Positions 48,072 through 57,070 of a stretch of DNA of 64,000 nt are shown here, piece after piece. Under the pieces are notes generated by a model, which saw nothing but the letters and a program-made list of their open reading frames with translations, had not been told where the DNA came from and did no database searches. Origin of the DNA: Megamerina dolium. Taxonomy: Eukaryota > Arthropoda > Insecta > Diptera > Megamerinidae. The stretch's first letter is position 1. The number at the start of each line of letters is the position of its first letter. The stretch lies in contig OY978526.1 of the NCBI GenBank assembly GCA_963854835.1, forward strand, positions 31,919,073-31,983,072, in the 5' to 3' direction. A program made the position numbers and the translations under genes.

Positions 48072-48874
48072 ATGCTCTTATTTTTTTTTTTTTTTTTTTT
48101 TTTTTAGCTTATTTTTTTTATTGAATCTTTCTTAAATACTTAGAAACTAACAATAAGTATTCAAATCTTACAAACTAAATAAAACTATGTGATATCCCCT
48201 ACGTTCCATCACAATTTGGTGAGTCGCGAGATGTAGCAATTTTACAGCATATTCAGTGTGTCTTTTCTTTTTAATCGACGATGCCCCTTGCTCAGCAACA
48301 ATTGCCTAGCAAGAGGATTCGGATGATTGTGTAATTTTTGAATGTAGCTTCTGCAGTACATTGCAACTTCCTCAGAAATTGTGGATACATTTAAATCTCG
48401 ATGGATGTTAACGTTCCTCATATACCAAGGCGCGTTTACAATAATTCGCAGACACTTGGATTGTATTCGCTGCAATTTTTCGATATTAGAGGGAGATGCG
48501 GTGCCCCAAAACTGAATACCATAAGTCCAGATTGGTTTCAGGATTGCTTTATATAATAGCACTTTGTATTCAAGATTCAACTTTGATCTTTTGTGTAACA
48601 GCCACCATAACTGATTCATTTTAAGCTTGATCTGAGTTTTCTTTGCCTCTATGTGATTTTTCCATGTCAGCCTTCTGTCGAGGTGAATACCCAAGTACTT
48701 TGTTGAGGAACATTGTGGAACTGATTGGCCATTAATTTTAAGTGGGGGACATGTATCTAGCCTTAGCGTGAAGGTTACATGTACGCTCTTTGATTCATTG
48801 ACTTTTATACGCCATTTTGCTAGCCAGATTTCGAGAGAATCGACATGAGTCTGCAGGAGTTTAGTATGCTCTTA
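48072..48874 (-). mobile_element. Jockey-type LINE, short 5'-truncated copy with target duplication
   Basis: Same family as 25772-27933; the shared 700 bp differ at only a few percent by eye. Flanked by ATGCTCTTA at 48072-48080 and 48866-48874, a 9-bp target duplication (11 if the following TT is counted). Element 48865..48081 on minus, with a poly(A) tail (poly(T) 48081-48105). The open frame covers the C-terminal region after the RT palm (LDRRLTWKNHIEAKKT..., to the stop at 48242). The new insertion shows the family was active more recently than its 5'-longer, more damaged relative. Confidence 0.9.
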
Positions 48875-49009
48875 TTAAACATGATTTTTATGTGAAAAAC
48901 CAAACCCGAAAACTAAATATGAGCTTGAAATGTATGATGGGAACTTTCACCAATTCAGGAAATTGAGTAATACACTACTGGATTAATAAATTTCGGTGCC
49001 GCGTTTGCT

Positions 49010-49179
49010 TATAATTGGCAATACTTTGACAACTTGTGTTTGGAGGAGTATATGACGATGTTCGACCGCAATCCGAAGGGGTTTTTGGGCCGTTTTGTAA
49101 CCGTGGACCAAACATGGATTCATCGCAGCACACCAGAAATCATAGAATAGTAGAGTTACTGGAGTTCTCTTGATAAGTC
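49010..49179 (+). mobile_element. Mariner transposase, left part (split by LTR element)
   Basis: Plus-strand reading: EEYMTMFDRNPKGFLGRF, then VTVDQTWIHRSTPE at about 49098-49140, the region around the first catalytic Asp (usually VTVDETWIH). A stop follows and the coding trace halts at the AAGTC where the LTR element inserted; it resumes at 57066. Confidence 0.75.
49175..49179. repeat. Target-site duplication AAGTC, left
   Basis: AAGTC directly before the left LTR; the same five bases follow the right LTR at 57066-57070. Confidence 0.9.
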
Positions 49180-49671
49180 TGAGCACGTGAAGCAGAGTGA
49201 ATGCCGGTGGGCCGCTTACTGGCAAGGCTTGCCTGACGCTGATGGGGTTGATGTTGTTCGAGATGCTGCTGCCAAAAAAACGCATGCACTTGTTTGTCTG
49301 TTGGTTTATTGGTTTTAACTTCACTTATTTAATTTAACTTTATTTTAATCTAGATTCACTTATTTAAGTTAATTTTATTTTAATTTAGATTTACTTATTT
49401 AGTTTAATTTTATTTCAATTTAGATTTACTTATTTAGTTTAATTTTATTTTAGCGAAAAGGATAGACGCGCACTGCCAAGTGAGATGTTAAAAAAGGAAT
49501 CACTAACTGAAAAGAAAATATATTGCACTTTGACAAAAGCAAAGGCAAAGAAAGAGAGTGAGAGAGTGGGAAGTGGTAGAAGTGAGTGGAGAACTGGCAT
49601 AATTGGTGATGCCAGATCGCCCACACACTCCTAATCACAATAACAGTGCGCGAGGTGTTCTGGCGTAGACA
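49180..49671 (-). repeat. 3' LTR, 492 bp
   Basis: Identical by eye to 56574-57065. On minus it begins TGTCTACGCCAGAACACC and ends CTTCACGTGCTCA. The middle (49319-49452) is about four tandem copies of a 35-bp AT-rich unit (ACTTATTTAGTTTAATTTT...). Confidence 0.95.
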
Positions 49672-49684
49672 TTCCGCCCCCCTT
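49672..49684 (-). promoter_or_regulatory. Polypurine tract
   Basis: AAGGGGGGCGGAA on minus, directly abutting the 3' LTR: the expected plus-strand primer for reverse transcription. Confidence 0.85.
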
Positions 49685-51505
49685 GCAGTAATGCTGCAAA
49701 GAAGACGCAGTATCTACTACCGGGATGAAAAATAAAGACATAAGAACAATAATGAGATATAATTAGAAAGAATAAATAAAATAATGAAAATAAAGAGATG
49801 TCAAAATTTTGAAACTAAATTTAAAGTAAATTTAAAACTTAAAAAATACAACTTCAAATTAGTAGAAAGACAAATTGGAATAAATCTTAAGACTAATACA
49901 ACTCATATGTATAAATATTTGTGGATGCTGCATACGCATGATCAGTTCGACAACGAACGAGAAGAGGCTTATGAACGAGAAGAGGCTCCATTCCAGAAGT
50001 TCGGCAAAGTAGCCAGGAAGTAGCACGGCGTGCTTGTCTCGATCAAACTAGCGATAGAACGACTTCTCCAAAACGTACTGTAAGTAGAAAAAATATTAGT
50101 GGAGAGTAGTAAAACTGGAAGCAAAAGTCGTTAGGGAGAGATGGCCAATTGTGACAGTCGAGTTAATGTTGACTATTGAGTGTATAATAGTAGACTCGTT
50201 GCTCTGATGTATGTGGTTTTTGTAAGATGTCTTCTAGTCTTCTAGTCTTCTCCAACTGGTGTAACCATGTCGATGAATGGCAATCTCGTAAAGATTGAGA
50301 TCATCTTAACACTAAGAGCAGTGATCTACCAGTTTCTTTCAGCTTTATGTATAAGGATTTTCATTTGATCTTTATTCCATCGTTAATAGAAAGATCGGTA
50401 GAGAATTTAACAACTTTATCAATAGTTGTAGACTAGATGTGAGAGTGAGGTAAATCAACGTAGTTTAGAAACCTGAAGCTGAGATATACCCTACTACTAG
50501 TAACAAGTCGAATAGGCAGCTACTGCATACAGTAGGTATATTTTCCACTTTCATCTCGTAAAGCACGAAAGTGAAAGAAAACAGTGTGACATTGGCAGGA
50601 TAGCCAAAAATTGTCAATAGCTATAAACGGTTAAGACAAATGTACCATGATTAATATTTAGCCGCGAACATCGGCATAGAACGTAAAGCAACTAAGCGAA
50701 TGTCCATATTGAAGATAATTATAGGCATACGGCAAAAATATATATATATTGGAAATATATCATCTTTACATACGATATTGTGCGATACACAATCTATCAT
50801 CGTAGAAATCCAGAACCGCTTCCGCTTATCCAGAACACTGTACGGAGTGCATATTACATCTAGAATGTCAGTCGACCTCTTCAACTAGTGCTGAAAGCAA
50901 AAAGTTGCATTAGTAATGCTCCGCAAAAAATGAGTAACAATATTTTGGTAGAGATAAGATGAATTAGAATGTTCAATGTTGAGTCAAAGTTGGTTTATGG
51001 CCAGTTACTTCTACTAGGCCTTCCAAATTACTACTTAACGTGTTTTGCCGTTCTATCGTAGATAGAAGGGTTTGCAGGAAATATAAAGGGAAAGGCTGGT
51101 CGTAGACCGGATGTATACGAATGATAAGTCAACGTAGTTGACTAACCAAACTGAAAGGTGCTGAGTTGAAGTGTGCCATGGTGAAACAGTATCGAACATT
51201 AGATTTGTGCTAACGAACTTTTGGGTATGCGAGACCTCTTGTCAATAAGCCTCGAAGTGCTGAAAATCTGCTGCTCTAACACGATCTAAATATCCACAGC
51301 AGTAAAATGACCGTTGTGACCATGGGAGTATACGCACAGTGCGCTGAAAGTTGCAGATTCTCAGCTCGTAGAGCTCGAAAGCTGGAATAGAGATGCAAAA
51401 TTGGCTGTATTGACTGAGATGAAAACGCTTGAATGAAATTCGGGTTTATGATAGCACGATAATTCACTATGTTCATGAAAATATATTATAGCAAAGAGTA
51501 GACAC
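49685..51505 (-). other. LTR element non-coding tail, distal part
   Basis: 1.8 kb with no credible ORF and no pol motif. It contains GTA-loop hairpins at 51051-51067 (stem TTCTATC), 51127-51143 (stem AGTCAAC) and 51363-51375 (stem AGCTC), plus looser ones at 50281-50297 and 50546-50573. The sequence just before 51505 resembles the end of the ~610-bp units that follow, which suggests a third, older unit. Confidence 0.6.
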
Positions 51506-52133
51506 TGGCAATCTTCATACGCATGTAATCTATACTAATACATAGGTTCATTGACGATTCGTAGAATTCGGCCAATTGAAACGTTCGGTTAGGATAACTG
51601 AACAAAATGAGAGAGAAATGCGTATGAGTGTCAGATTCAAAGAATCTGACAAAAACGTTGCTATATAATGTGGGGGTGGCTCCGGTCAGTATGTCCGAGC
51701 CACATTGTCGCATTTCCGTAACAATAAATTTGTGGGGCCAGTGTTAGTCATAAGAAAGATTGCATTGGCATCCGTGTATGATTCTTGTTGAAGAACCGGG
51801 AATGATGAACAGCTGTATCCGGGGTAAATAGTGATATTGACTTCTGTGAAGGGATTCGCGTTCTCGATTTGCAACTGGCTTTGGCACTCTGTAAGAGAGT
51901 ATGGGATGTTGCCAGGCAGTTGACGCATAAATCACACTTTCGCGCAAGAGATATTCTCTCATCAACTGTAAGTATTGAGAGTTTAGCGTATTCGCATGTG
52001 ATTATTTCTTTTCTCATTGTAAGTACTGAAATTATGCTTTCAATAAGAAGTGTACAACATTTTTCTAGACTCAGCTAGAATGTGAGAATCTGCGATTCAT
52101 GAAAGCATGTAGTGTCATGGTAACATCTGGGAT
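51506..52133 (-). repeat. Diverged tandem unit 1 (copy of the gag 3' module)
   Basis: Aligns collinearly with 52134-52840. Shared landmarks: CATACGC then TTCATTGACG; a hairpin with a 10-bp stem (51629-51651); GTGGCTCCGGTCAGTATG followed by CCGAGCCACA; and, on minus, a zinc-knuckle reading frame (DLCVNCLATSHTL). Stops and shifts break the frame (ORFs 51686-51928, 51744-51965 and 51748-52017 each cover part), so it is no longer coding. Confidence 0.75.
51629..51651. other. Hairpin, 10-bp perfect stem, loop AAA (unit 1)
   Basis: Stem TGTCAGATTC pairs with its exact complement after an AAA loop. The equivalent site in unit 2 keeps a perfect 10-bp stem although two stem pairs have changed (G-C to A-T at stem positions 2 and 6). 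Confidence 0.85.
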
Positions 52134-52170
52134 TGTCATACGCGTGGAAACTACTCCAGTTCATAGTTTC

Positions 52171-52193
52171 ATTGACGTTTCGTAGAAATCAAT
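52171..52193. other. Bulged GTA-loop hairpin
   Basis: ATTGA, bulge CG, TTTC, loop GTA, GAAA, TCAAT: a nine-pair stem with one bulge. The equivalent in unit 1 (51555-51570) keeps ATTC-GTA-GAAT. Confidence 0.65.
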
Positions 52194-52236
52194 CAATTAG
52201 GATGAACTGAACAAATGAAAGAGGAGTGCGTATGAT

Positions 52237-52259
52237 TATCAAATTCGAAGAATTTGATA
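52237..52259. other. Hairpin, 10-bp perfect stem, loop GAA (unit 2)
   Basis: Stem TATCAAATTC around a GAA loop; homologous to 51629-51651 with two compensatory pair changes. It lies 60 bp past the gag stop codon. Confidence 0.85.
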
Positions 52260-52319
52260 TAACGATGTTACTTAATATTGTCGTGGCTCCAGTCAGTATG
52301 ACCGAGCCACACTCTCGCA

Positions 52320-54305
52320 TCAACATCTCCGAGATACCAATTTTGAGGGCCCTGTATTAAGCGAGATTGAATTCATTGGCAAACTATCGTTCAACGTGCG
52401 ATGTTTCCTCGTAAAGTGGTGACTGTAAATCACGTTTTCTGCCAATGTCATTGCTCGAAGTGTCGATCGAGTTGTCAACACATCTGACGGGTATTGCATC
52501 TTCATTGTACCCGACCTGTGAGGTCGCAATTTCTTTTTCGAAGAAAAAGTCGATGATTTTGGGGAATTGCATTTCATTTTTGCTCTTTGCCTCATTCCGT
52601 GCAGCAGGGAATGGTGTCGTTTTCCACAAAAACGGCAAGAATAATGGCTGTGGCACTCTGTAAGAGTATGTGAATTTGCCAAGCAGTTAACGCAAATACG
52701 ATATTTGTTTACAATGGGAATTTTCTCTTTCACTGTAAGTGAAGAGCATTTTTCACATTGTCGGAGAGAGTGCATGCTCCTACATAGCGGGCAGCATGCA
52801 TGCGTAGCAGTAACATTTGACGCCTTTTTATTTGTACGGCTTAAGATGAAGTTCTCACATTTCGGGTACTTCCGACTGTCAGGAGAAGACGAACAGGAAC
52901 TGTTCGGAAATTGACACCGGCTTATTTTATTGCAGAATGATGAAATCCTTCTACGAGCTGTCGGATTTATGGGAAGGTGGGTTGTCGTGATGGACGTGGT
53001 ATGCTGTTTCTCGTTGGAAACAGATTGTCGCTGAGAATCAGACGACTGGCGAGACACTTTAACTGATATCGCTGTTGGGGATGCTACAGTAAGTGATTCA
53101 GGAAAATTTCTCCTAGAACGAGAAGACGAATCCGAAGTATCTTGGTTTAGCCCGACGACGACTTTATTGAGGAACGATGGAATCGTTCTACTGCGTTGAT
53201 GTGGCTTGTGGCATAATGGACAATTTCGGCTGTTGACATTCACATGGTATGAGTTGATTTTCTGCGGGTTCACCGGCTGGTATGTGCGCTTGGAGGAATC
53301 GAATCGAACGGGTTGCCGATTCTGTTGGTGTCTGGATTGCCAATTACTTGGCTGACTGAGTTGGTGATTCTGTGGCTGGCTGAATTGCCGGGTACCACGT
53401 TGATAATCGAATACAGACTCCAGTGTTTGAAACCGTTCAGTCAAGAATATGTTAAACGCGTTCCACGTTGGAATCTCTCGCTTGTTCTTGATAGATTGTT
53501 CCCATAGACACAGGGTTGTGTCTGGCAGTTTCGTAGAGCACAGATACACGAAGATTGCATCCCATTGACTGGTGTCGATATTTAACAACTGCAAGTTCGT
53601 TATGCAGTCATTTATTATTCGCTGTAAGCGTTTTATATTCGTACCCGTTTCTTGGACGACTGATTGCAGATTGAAGAGAGATTTTAATTGAATGTTGACG
53701 AGAATTCGTTTGTTCTCGTATCTCTCTTCCAAATTATACCACGCAATTGTGAATCCATCATTAGTCAACGGAGTTGACTTAATGATATCATGTGCCTCTC
53801 CTCGAGTCTTTTGGAGCAGGTGGTATAATTTCTCCACGGGCGATAACCGCGGATTGTTCCGGTATAATGCCGTAAACATATCCCGAAAACTGGGCCATGA
53901 CACATAGTCTCCATGGAAGTATGCTGTATCGCATGGTGGCAGTTGAATAGCAGGCAATTGCAAACATTGGTGAGAGGAACTCTCAGCAGGAGGAGTTGAA
54001 GTTGCTGGATTGGCCACCTCATCGTCAAGCTCGTGTAGCTGAGTGTTGATGGTCGAGAGGCATTGGACATAAACGCTTTTGCACTTTTGGTATGTCTCCT
54101 TGATTTGAACAAAATCATTTTCTCCAACTTCGTCTCTTCCGATTGAATAGTATGCATCTCTACAATCATTCCATAGGGCTTGAAACTCCTTTCCTTGGAT
54201 TTCCAGAAAAAATCGGTCGTTGTGATTGGCAAAAACCGCCTGGAAATTTGTCTCAAAATCGATGATTTCCTCTGCGGCTGCCTTGAAAAGCTTTAAAGCT
54301 GCCAT
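52320..54305 (-). CDS. BEL/Pao-type Gag polyprotein, intact ORF
   Basis: 661 codons, ATG at 54305, TGA at 52322-52320; nearby in-frame alternatives lack the conserved start. Gag forms the cytoplasmic retrotransposon particle and packages its RNA. Residues ~115-230 carry the BEL/Pao capsid-associated pattern (LPAIQLPPCDTAYFHGDYVS, WPSFRDMFTAL, then LEERYENKRILVN). Residues ~300-500 are Gln/Ser/Arg-rich. The end carries zinc knuckles: CPLC-x3-H-x4-C at ~505, CVNC-x4-H-x4-C at ~538 and CRFC...HH...H at ~554. A broken extra knuckle (CPLCHKPHQ) near 360 suggests internal duplication. In BEL/Pao elements gag is normally followed in frame by protease-RT-integrase; here a stop follows and none is found. 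Codon use and length suggest it is still under selection or very young. Confidence 0.9.
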   Translation of the reverse strand: MAALKLFKAAAEEIIDFETNFQAVFANHNDRFFLEIQGKEFQALWNDCRDAYYSIGRDEVGENDFVQIKETYQKCKSVYVQCLSTINTQLHELDDEVANPATSTPPAESSSHQCLQLPAIQLPPCDTAYFHGDYVSWPSFRDMFTALYRNNPRLSPVEKLYHLLQKTRGEAHDIIKSTPLTNDGFTIAWYNLEERYENKRILVNIQLKSLFNLQSVVQETGTNIKRLQRIINDCITNLQLLNIDTSQWDAIFVYLCSTKLPDTTLCLWEQSIKNKREIPTWNAFNIFLTERFQTLESVFDYQRGTRQFSQPQNHQLSQPSNWQSRHQQNRQPVRFDSSKRTYQPVNPQKINSYHVNVNSRNCPLCHKPHQRSRTIPSFLNKVVVGLNQDTSDSSSRSRRNFPESLTVASPTAISVKVSRQSSDSQRQSVSNEKQHTTSITTTHLPINPTARRRISSFCNKISRCQFPNSSCSSSPDSRKYPKCENFILSRTNKKASNVTATHACCPLCRSMHSLRQCEKCSSLTVKEKIPIVNKYRICVNCLANSHTLTECHSHYSCRFCGKRHHSLLHGMRQRAKMKCNSPKSSTFSSKKKLRPHRSGTMKMQYPSDVLTTRSTLRAMTLAENVIYSHHFTRKHRTLNDSLPMNSISLNTGPSKLVSRRC

Positions 54306-54313
54306 TTTTATTT

Positions 54314-54813
54314 GTAATTCGTAGAATTACTAAAAAATGCGACCCAAATATTGAGATATATGTGTATGTATATATAGAGGTAATTCGTAGAACTACCAAA
54401 AAAAAGAATGAGAAGAAGTATGTATAGAGAAAAAATTCAAGTAATTTGAAAAAAAACCAAATTTTTAGAGACGAAAAAAGATTGCGACGCAAATCTTCTG
54501 TACTTCGGTGCTCAAATTAGGAGTTGGATATCCGGAAAAAATGTCTATCAAATGTTTTCTCAGAGAGACGAAGCCTTCCGCAGAGATGAGATATGGAAGA
54601 GTCGAGACTTCCAGCAATTTGTAGAAATACAATATGAATAAAAATGCCGAAGAAAAAGAATTTGAAAATTCGAATTCGAGTGATCCGTAGAATTACAGAT
54701 TCAAATAGAGTGTAGAAGCAATCGGAAAATTGCTCTGTGAGAAATACAATATAACTCAAGAATGCCGTAAAAACCGTTGAAAGCTGTTAAATACACGTAA
54801 TTCGTATAATTAC
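54314..54813. repeat. Four dispersed GTAATTC-GTA-GAATTAC hairpins
   Basis: Copies at 54314, 54380, 54680 and 54797, each 17 bp. The first is a perfect 7-bp stem, the others have one or two stem changes, and the GTA loop is unchanged in all four. Spacings (66, 300, 117 bp) are irregular, so this is not a simple tandem satellite. Confidence 0.85.
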
Positions 54814-55095
54814 AGTAGGAGGAAGAGAAGAAATAATAGTAGTAAGTGAAAACAAGTTAGAAACGACTTGCCGATCGGATATCAGATGCTCGTTACTTCT
54901 AAGTGACGTAATCTTTATTCAAGATAAGCCTGTAGAAAATCGGCAGGATGCCCGCGTATTAAAACGTATAGAAATTAATAATTTCAAATTAAAACAATTC
55001 CGGTAGTAAATTAAATGTAATTATAATTACGTTATTTAAGTATTTAAATGCAATGATTCACAATTGCTCGCAATGATCCACTTAAGATGACGTAA

Positions 55096-55184
55096 TGATT
55101 TATGTAATAAATCAGGAAAAAAAAAGAAATATTTGAGCCACAATAATTTATTTAGTATAACGTGATGATTTATGTAATAAATCA
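55096..55184. repeat. Two identical GTA-loop hairpins
   Basis: TGATTTAT-GTA-ATAAATCA at 55096-55114 and again at 55166-55184, 70 bp apart within similar flanks (local duplication). Confidence 0.85.
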
Positions 55185-55718
55185 CGAAAATTAATTAAGG
55201 CGCTCTAATGTTCTATTTTATGTATGTGAAGTCAATGTAATTGAACAAACACAATACAAAGGTGTGAGGGTGTGTATGTGTGTGCAATCCAATATTCCAA
55301 CAATTGGCGATCAGAATTATGAAAACAATTGTTGTAAATATTGAGACTGAGAAGCAGCGAATTGAGAAACTTACAAATGTGTGTTTGTTGTTACTTGCTA
55401 TGAAGAAGTGAAATAGCAATTTAGTACGATTTTTGTAAGTAGATCTTATATGACATTGTTGTTGTAGCTTACGTAGATAAGCAAAACAAACAAAAAAGAA
55501 TAAAAAAGAGATGGTATTGTTGTTCATAAACAGAGTATATGTGCCGAAATATATTGCTTTACTTGTTTTTGCTTACCGATGGTTAAGCAAGCCGAAGTAA
55601 ATGTAAATAAATATTATGCACGAATATGCAATGTTCTCTTACGTATACAAGAGAAAGTAAAATTAAGTGATCGCGGCAAAAGAGACGTTGTACACGTGTA
55701 TATTTGTGTTAATTATTG

Positions 55719-55737
55719 CATAGTACGTTGTACTATG
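55719..55737. other. Hairpin, 8-bp perfect stem, loop GTT
   Basis: CATAGTAC then GTT then GTACTATG; a related weaker hairpin (stem GATAC) lies at 55820-55837. Confidence 0.8.
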
Positions 55738-56549
55738 ATAAGTTCCGAAATTAAGAGAGCTGATCACTATGTATGTATATTCCTTTGGATTTAATGCAGT
55801 GTTCTTGTAATAATTACACGATACGTTGTACTGTATCAATTCGTAATTTCACGAGAAGTAGCCAAACACAGAGTAGTAAGACGATAGCGAAAATTGAGAC
55901 CAATATTATACATACATATGTATGTATTTACGAGAACGAGAAAAAGTAGAGTGCATGAAATTGCTTTTGTTATTCTTCTCTGGTGGAACACCAATAACCA
56001 AAGCAATATCATGTAAGTATGTATGTACGTATGTACATATAAACTTGATTATGTTTGATTTGTATATGGGAAACAAATCAAACCCAAAAACAGCTGAGAT
56101 TTTCAGAATTTTTATTAAAGTTATGCGAAAATGGCCAAATCGAATATTTTAGCCGATATTTACGCACTCTATATACTTGTATGTATGCCTAAGGCAAAAT
56201 AACGAGTACGTAGTACAACAAAAAAATTCCTTTTCCCGCCAAGAGTTAAAAATAAATGTACAACAACGCAGTTGTGTATTATTTTCTTTGTATATATTTA
56301 TTTTTAAGTATTAAATTTTTTGTAATTCTGTATATGTAATACAGATATTGGCCAAGTATAGCGGAATATTTCCAAATCTCAAATAGCGTAATATATTTTG
56401 CCGTAGGCAAAAACAAACATACGAATCAGCTAGAATAGTCTGATTCGTATGTACAAGTATGTAGCCAATTTAGGAAAATTTGGAAATACTCCACTGAAAT
56501 GCTACTGTTTTTTGCCTTATTGGCAAGATCTTACCAAGCGATGCGAGCA

Positions 56550-56568
56550 ATTCCGGCTCGAAGGACCA
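56550..56568 (-). promoter_or_regulatory. Primer binding site, tRNA-Tyr type
   Basis: TGGTCCTTCGAGCCGGAAT on minus, 5 nt after the 5' LTR. It is complementary to the 3' end (plus CCA) of eukaryotic tRNA-Tyr as I remember it, over 19 nt. It would prime minus-strand cDNA. Confidence 0.85.
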
Positions 56569-56573
56569 TAAAA

Positions 56574-57065
56574 TGAGCACGTGAAGCAGAGTGAATGCCG
56601 GTGGGCCGCTTACTGGCAAGGCTTGCCTGACGCTGATGGGGTTGATGTTGTTCGAGATGCTGCTGCCAAAAAAACGCATGCACTTGTTTGTCTGTTGGTT
56701 TATTGGTTTTAACTTCACTTATTTAATTTAACTTTATTTTAATCTAGATTCACTTATTTAAGTTAATTTTATTTTAATTTAGATTTACTTATTTAGTTTA
56801 ATTTTATTTCAATTTAGATTTACTTATTTAGTTTAATTTTATTTTAGCGAAAAGGATAGACGCGCACTGCCAAGTGAGATGTTAAAAAAGGAATCACTAA
56901 CTGAAAAGAAAATATATTGCACTTTGACAAAAGCAAAGGCAAAGAAAGAGAGTGAGAGAGTGGGAAGTGGTAGAAGTGAGTGGAGAACTGGCATAATTGG
57001 TGATGCCAGATCGCCCACACACTCCTAATCACAATAACAGTGCGCGAGGTGTTCTGGCGTAGACA
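56574..57065 (-). repeat. 5' LTR, 492 bp
   Basis: Partner of 49180-49671; its 35-bp tandem repeats lie at 56713-56846. It should contain the element's promoter, but I see no convincing TATA/Inr pair. Confidence 0.95.
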
Positions 57066-57070
57066 AAGTC
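57066..57070. repeat. Target-site duplication AAGTC, right
   Basis: Matches 49175-49179. Confidence 0.9.

Larger units (their letters stand above)
52134..52840 (-). repeat. Tandem unit 2 (contains the real gag 3' end)
   Basis: The partner of unit 1. It holds the last 170 codons of gag with its zinc knuckles, the stop at 52320, and about 190 bp of non-coding sequence with the hairpin at 52237-52259. Offset between equivalent hairpins is 608 bp. Confidence 0.7.
54306..56549 (-). other. Long structured leader of the LTR element
   Basis: 2.2 kb between primer site and gag with no meaningful ORF. It contains many short inverted repeats with tiny loops: 54314-54330, 54380-54396, 54680-54696 and 54797-54813 (variants of GTAATTC-GTA-GAATTAC), 55096-55114 and 55166-55184 (stem TGATTTAT), 55232-55244 (stem TCAAT), 55569-55590 (stem TTGCTTA), 55634-55655 (stem TTCTCTT) and 55719-55737 (stem CATAGTAC). 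A promoter-proximal packaging role is inference. Confidence 0.7.
49180..57065 (-). mobile_element. BEL/Pao-type LTR retrotransposon carrying gag only
   Basis: A 7,886-bp element on the minus strand. Order in its own 5'-3' direction: 5' LTR (57065-56574), primer binding site (56568-56550), a 2.2-kb leader, gag (54305-52320), a 2.6-kb non-coding tail, polypurine tract (49684-49672), 3' LTR (49671-49180). Ends are TG...CA with a 5-bp target duplication. The LTRs are the same length and I found no difference between them by eye, which implies a recent insertion. No protease, RT, RNase H or integrase frame could be found between gag and the 3' LTR, so it must borrow these from an autonomous relative. 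It is nested in a mariner fossil. Confidence 0.93.

Noticed and set aside
49685..51505. Search for protease, RT or integrase of the LTR element
   Set aside because: No D-T/S-G, YxDD or HHCC/DDE motif could be read in any minus frame; the ORFs there (for example 50651-50884 and 51276-51476) are unrelated.
51660..51705. GTGGCTC...GAGCCAC inverted motif in both tandem units, considered as terminator or LTR edge
   Set aside because: Only 7-bp arms with a 14-nt non-pairing centre; it does not coincide with LTR boundaries, and the true LTRs are elsewhere.
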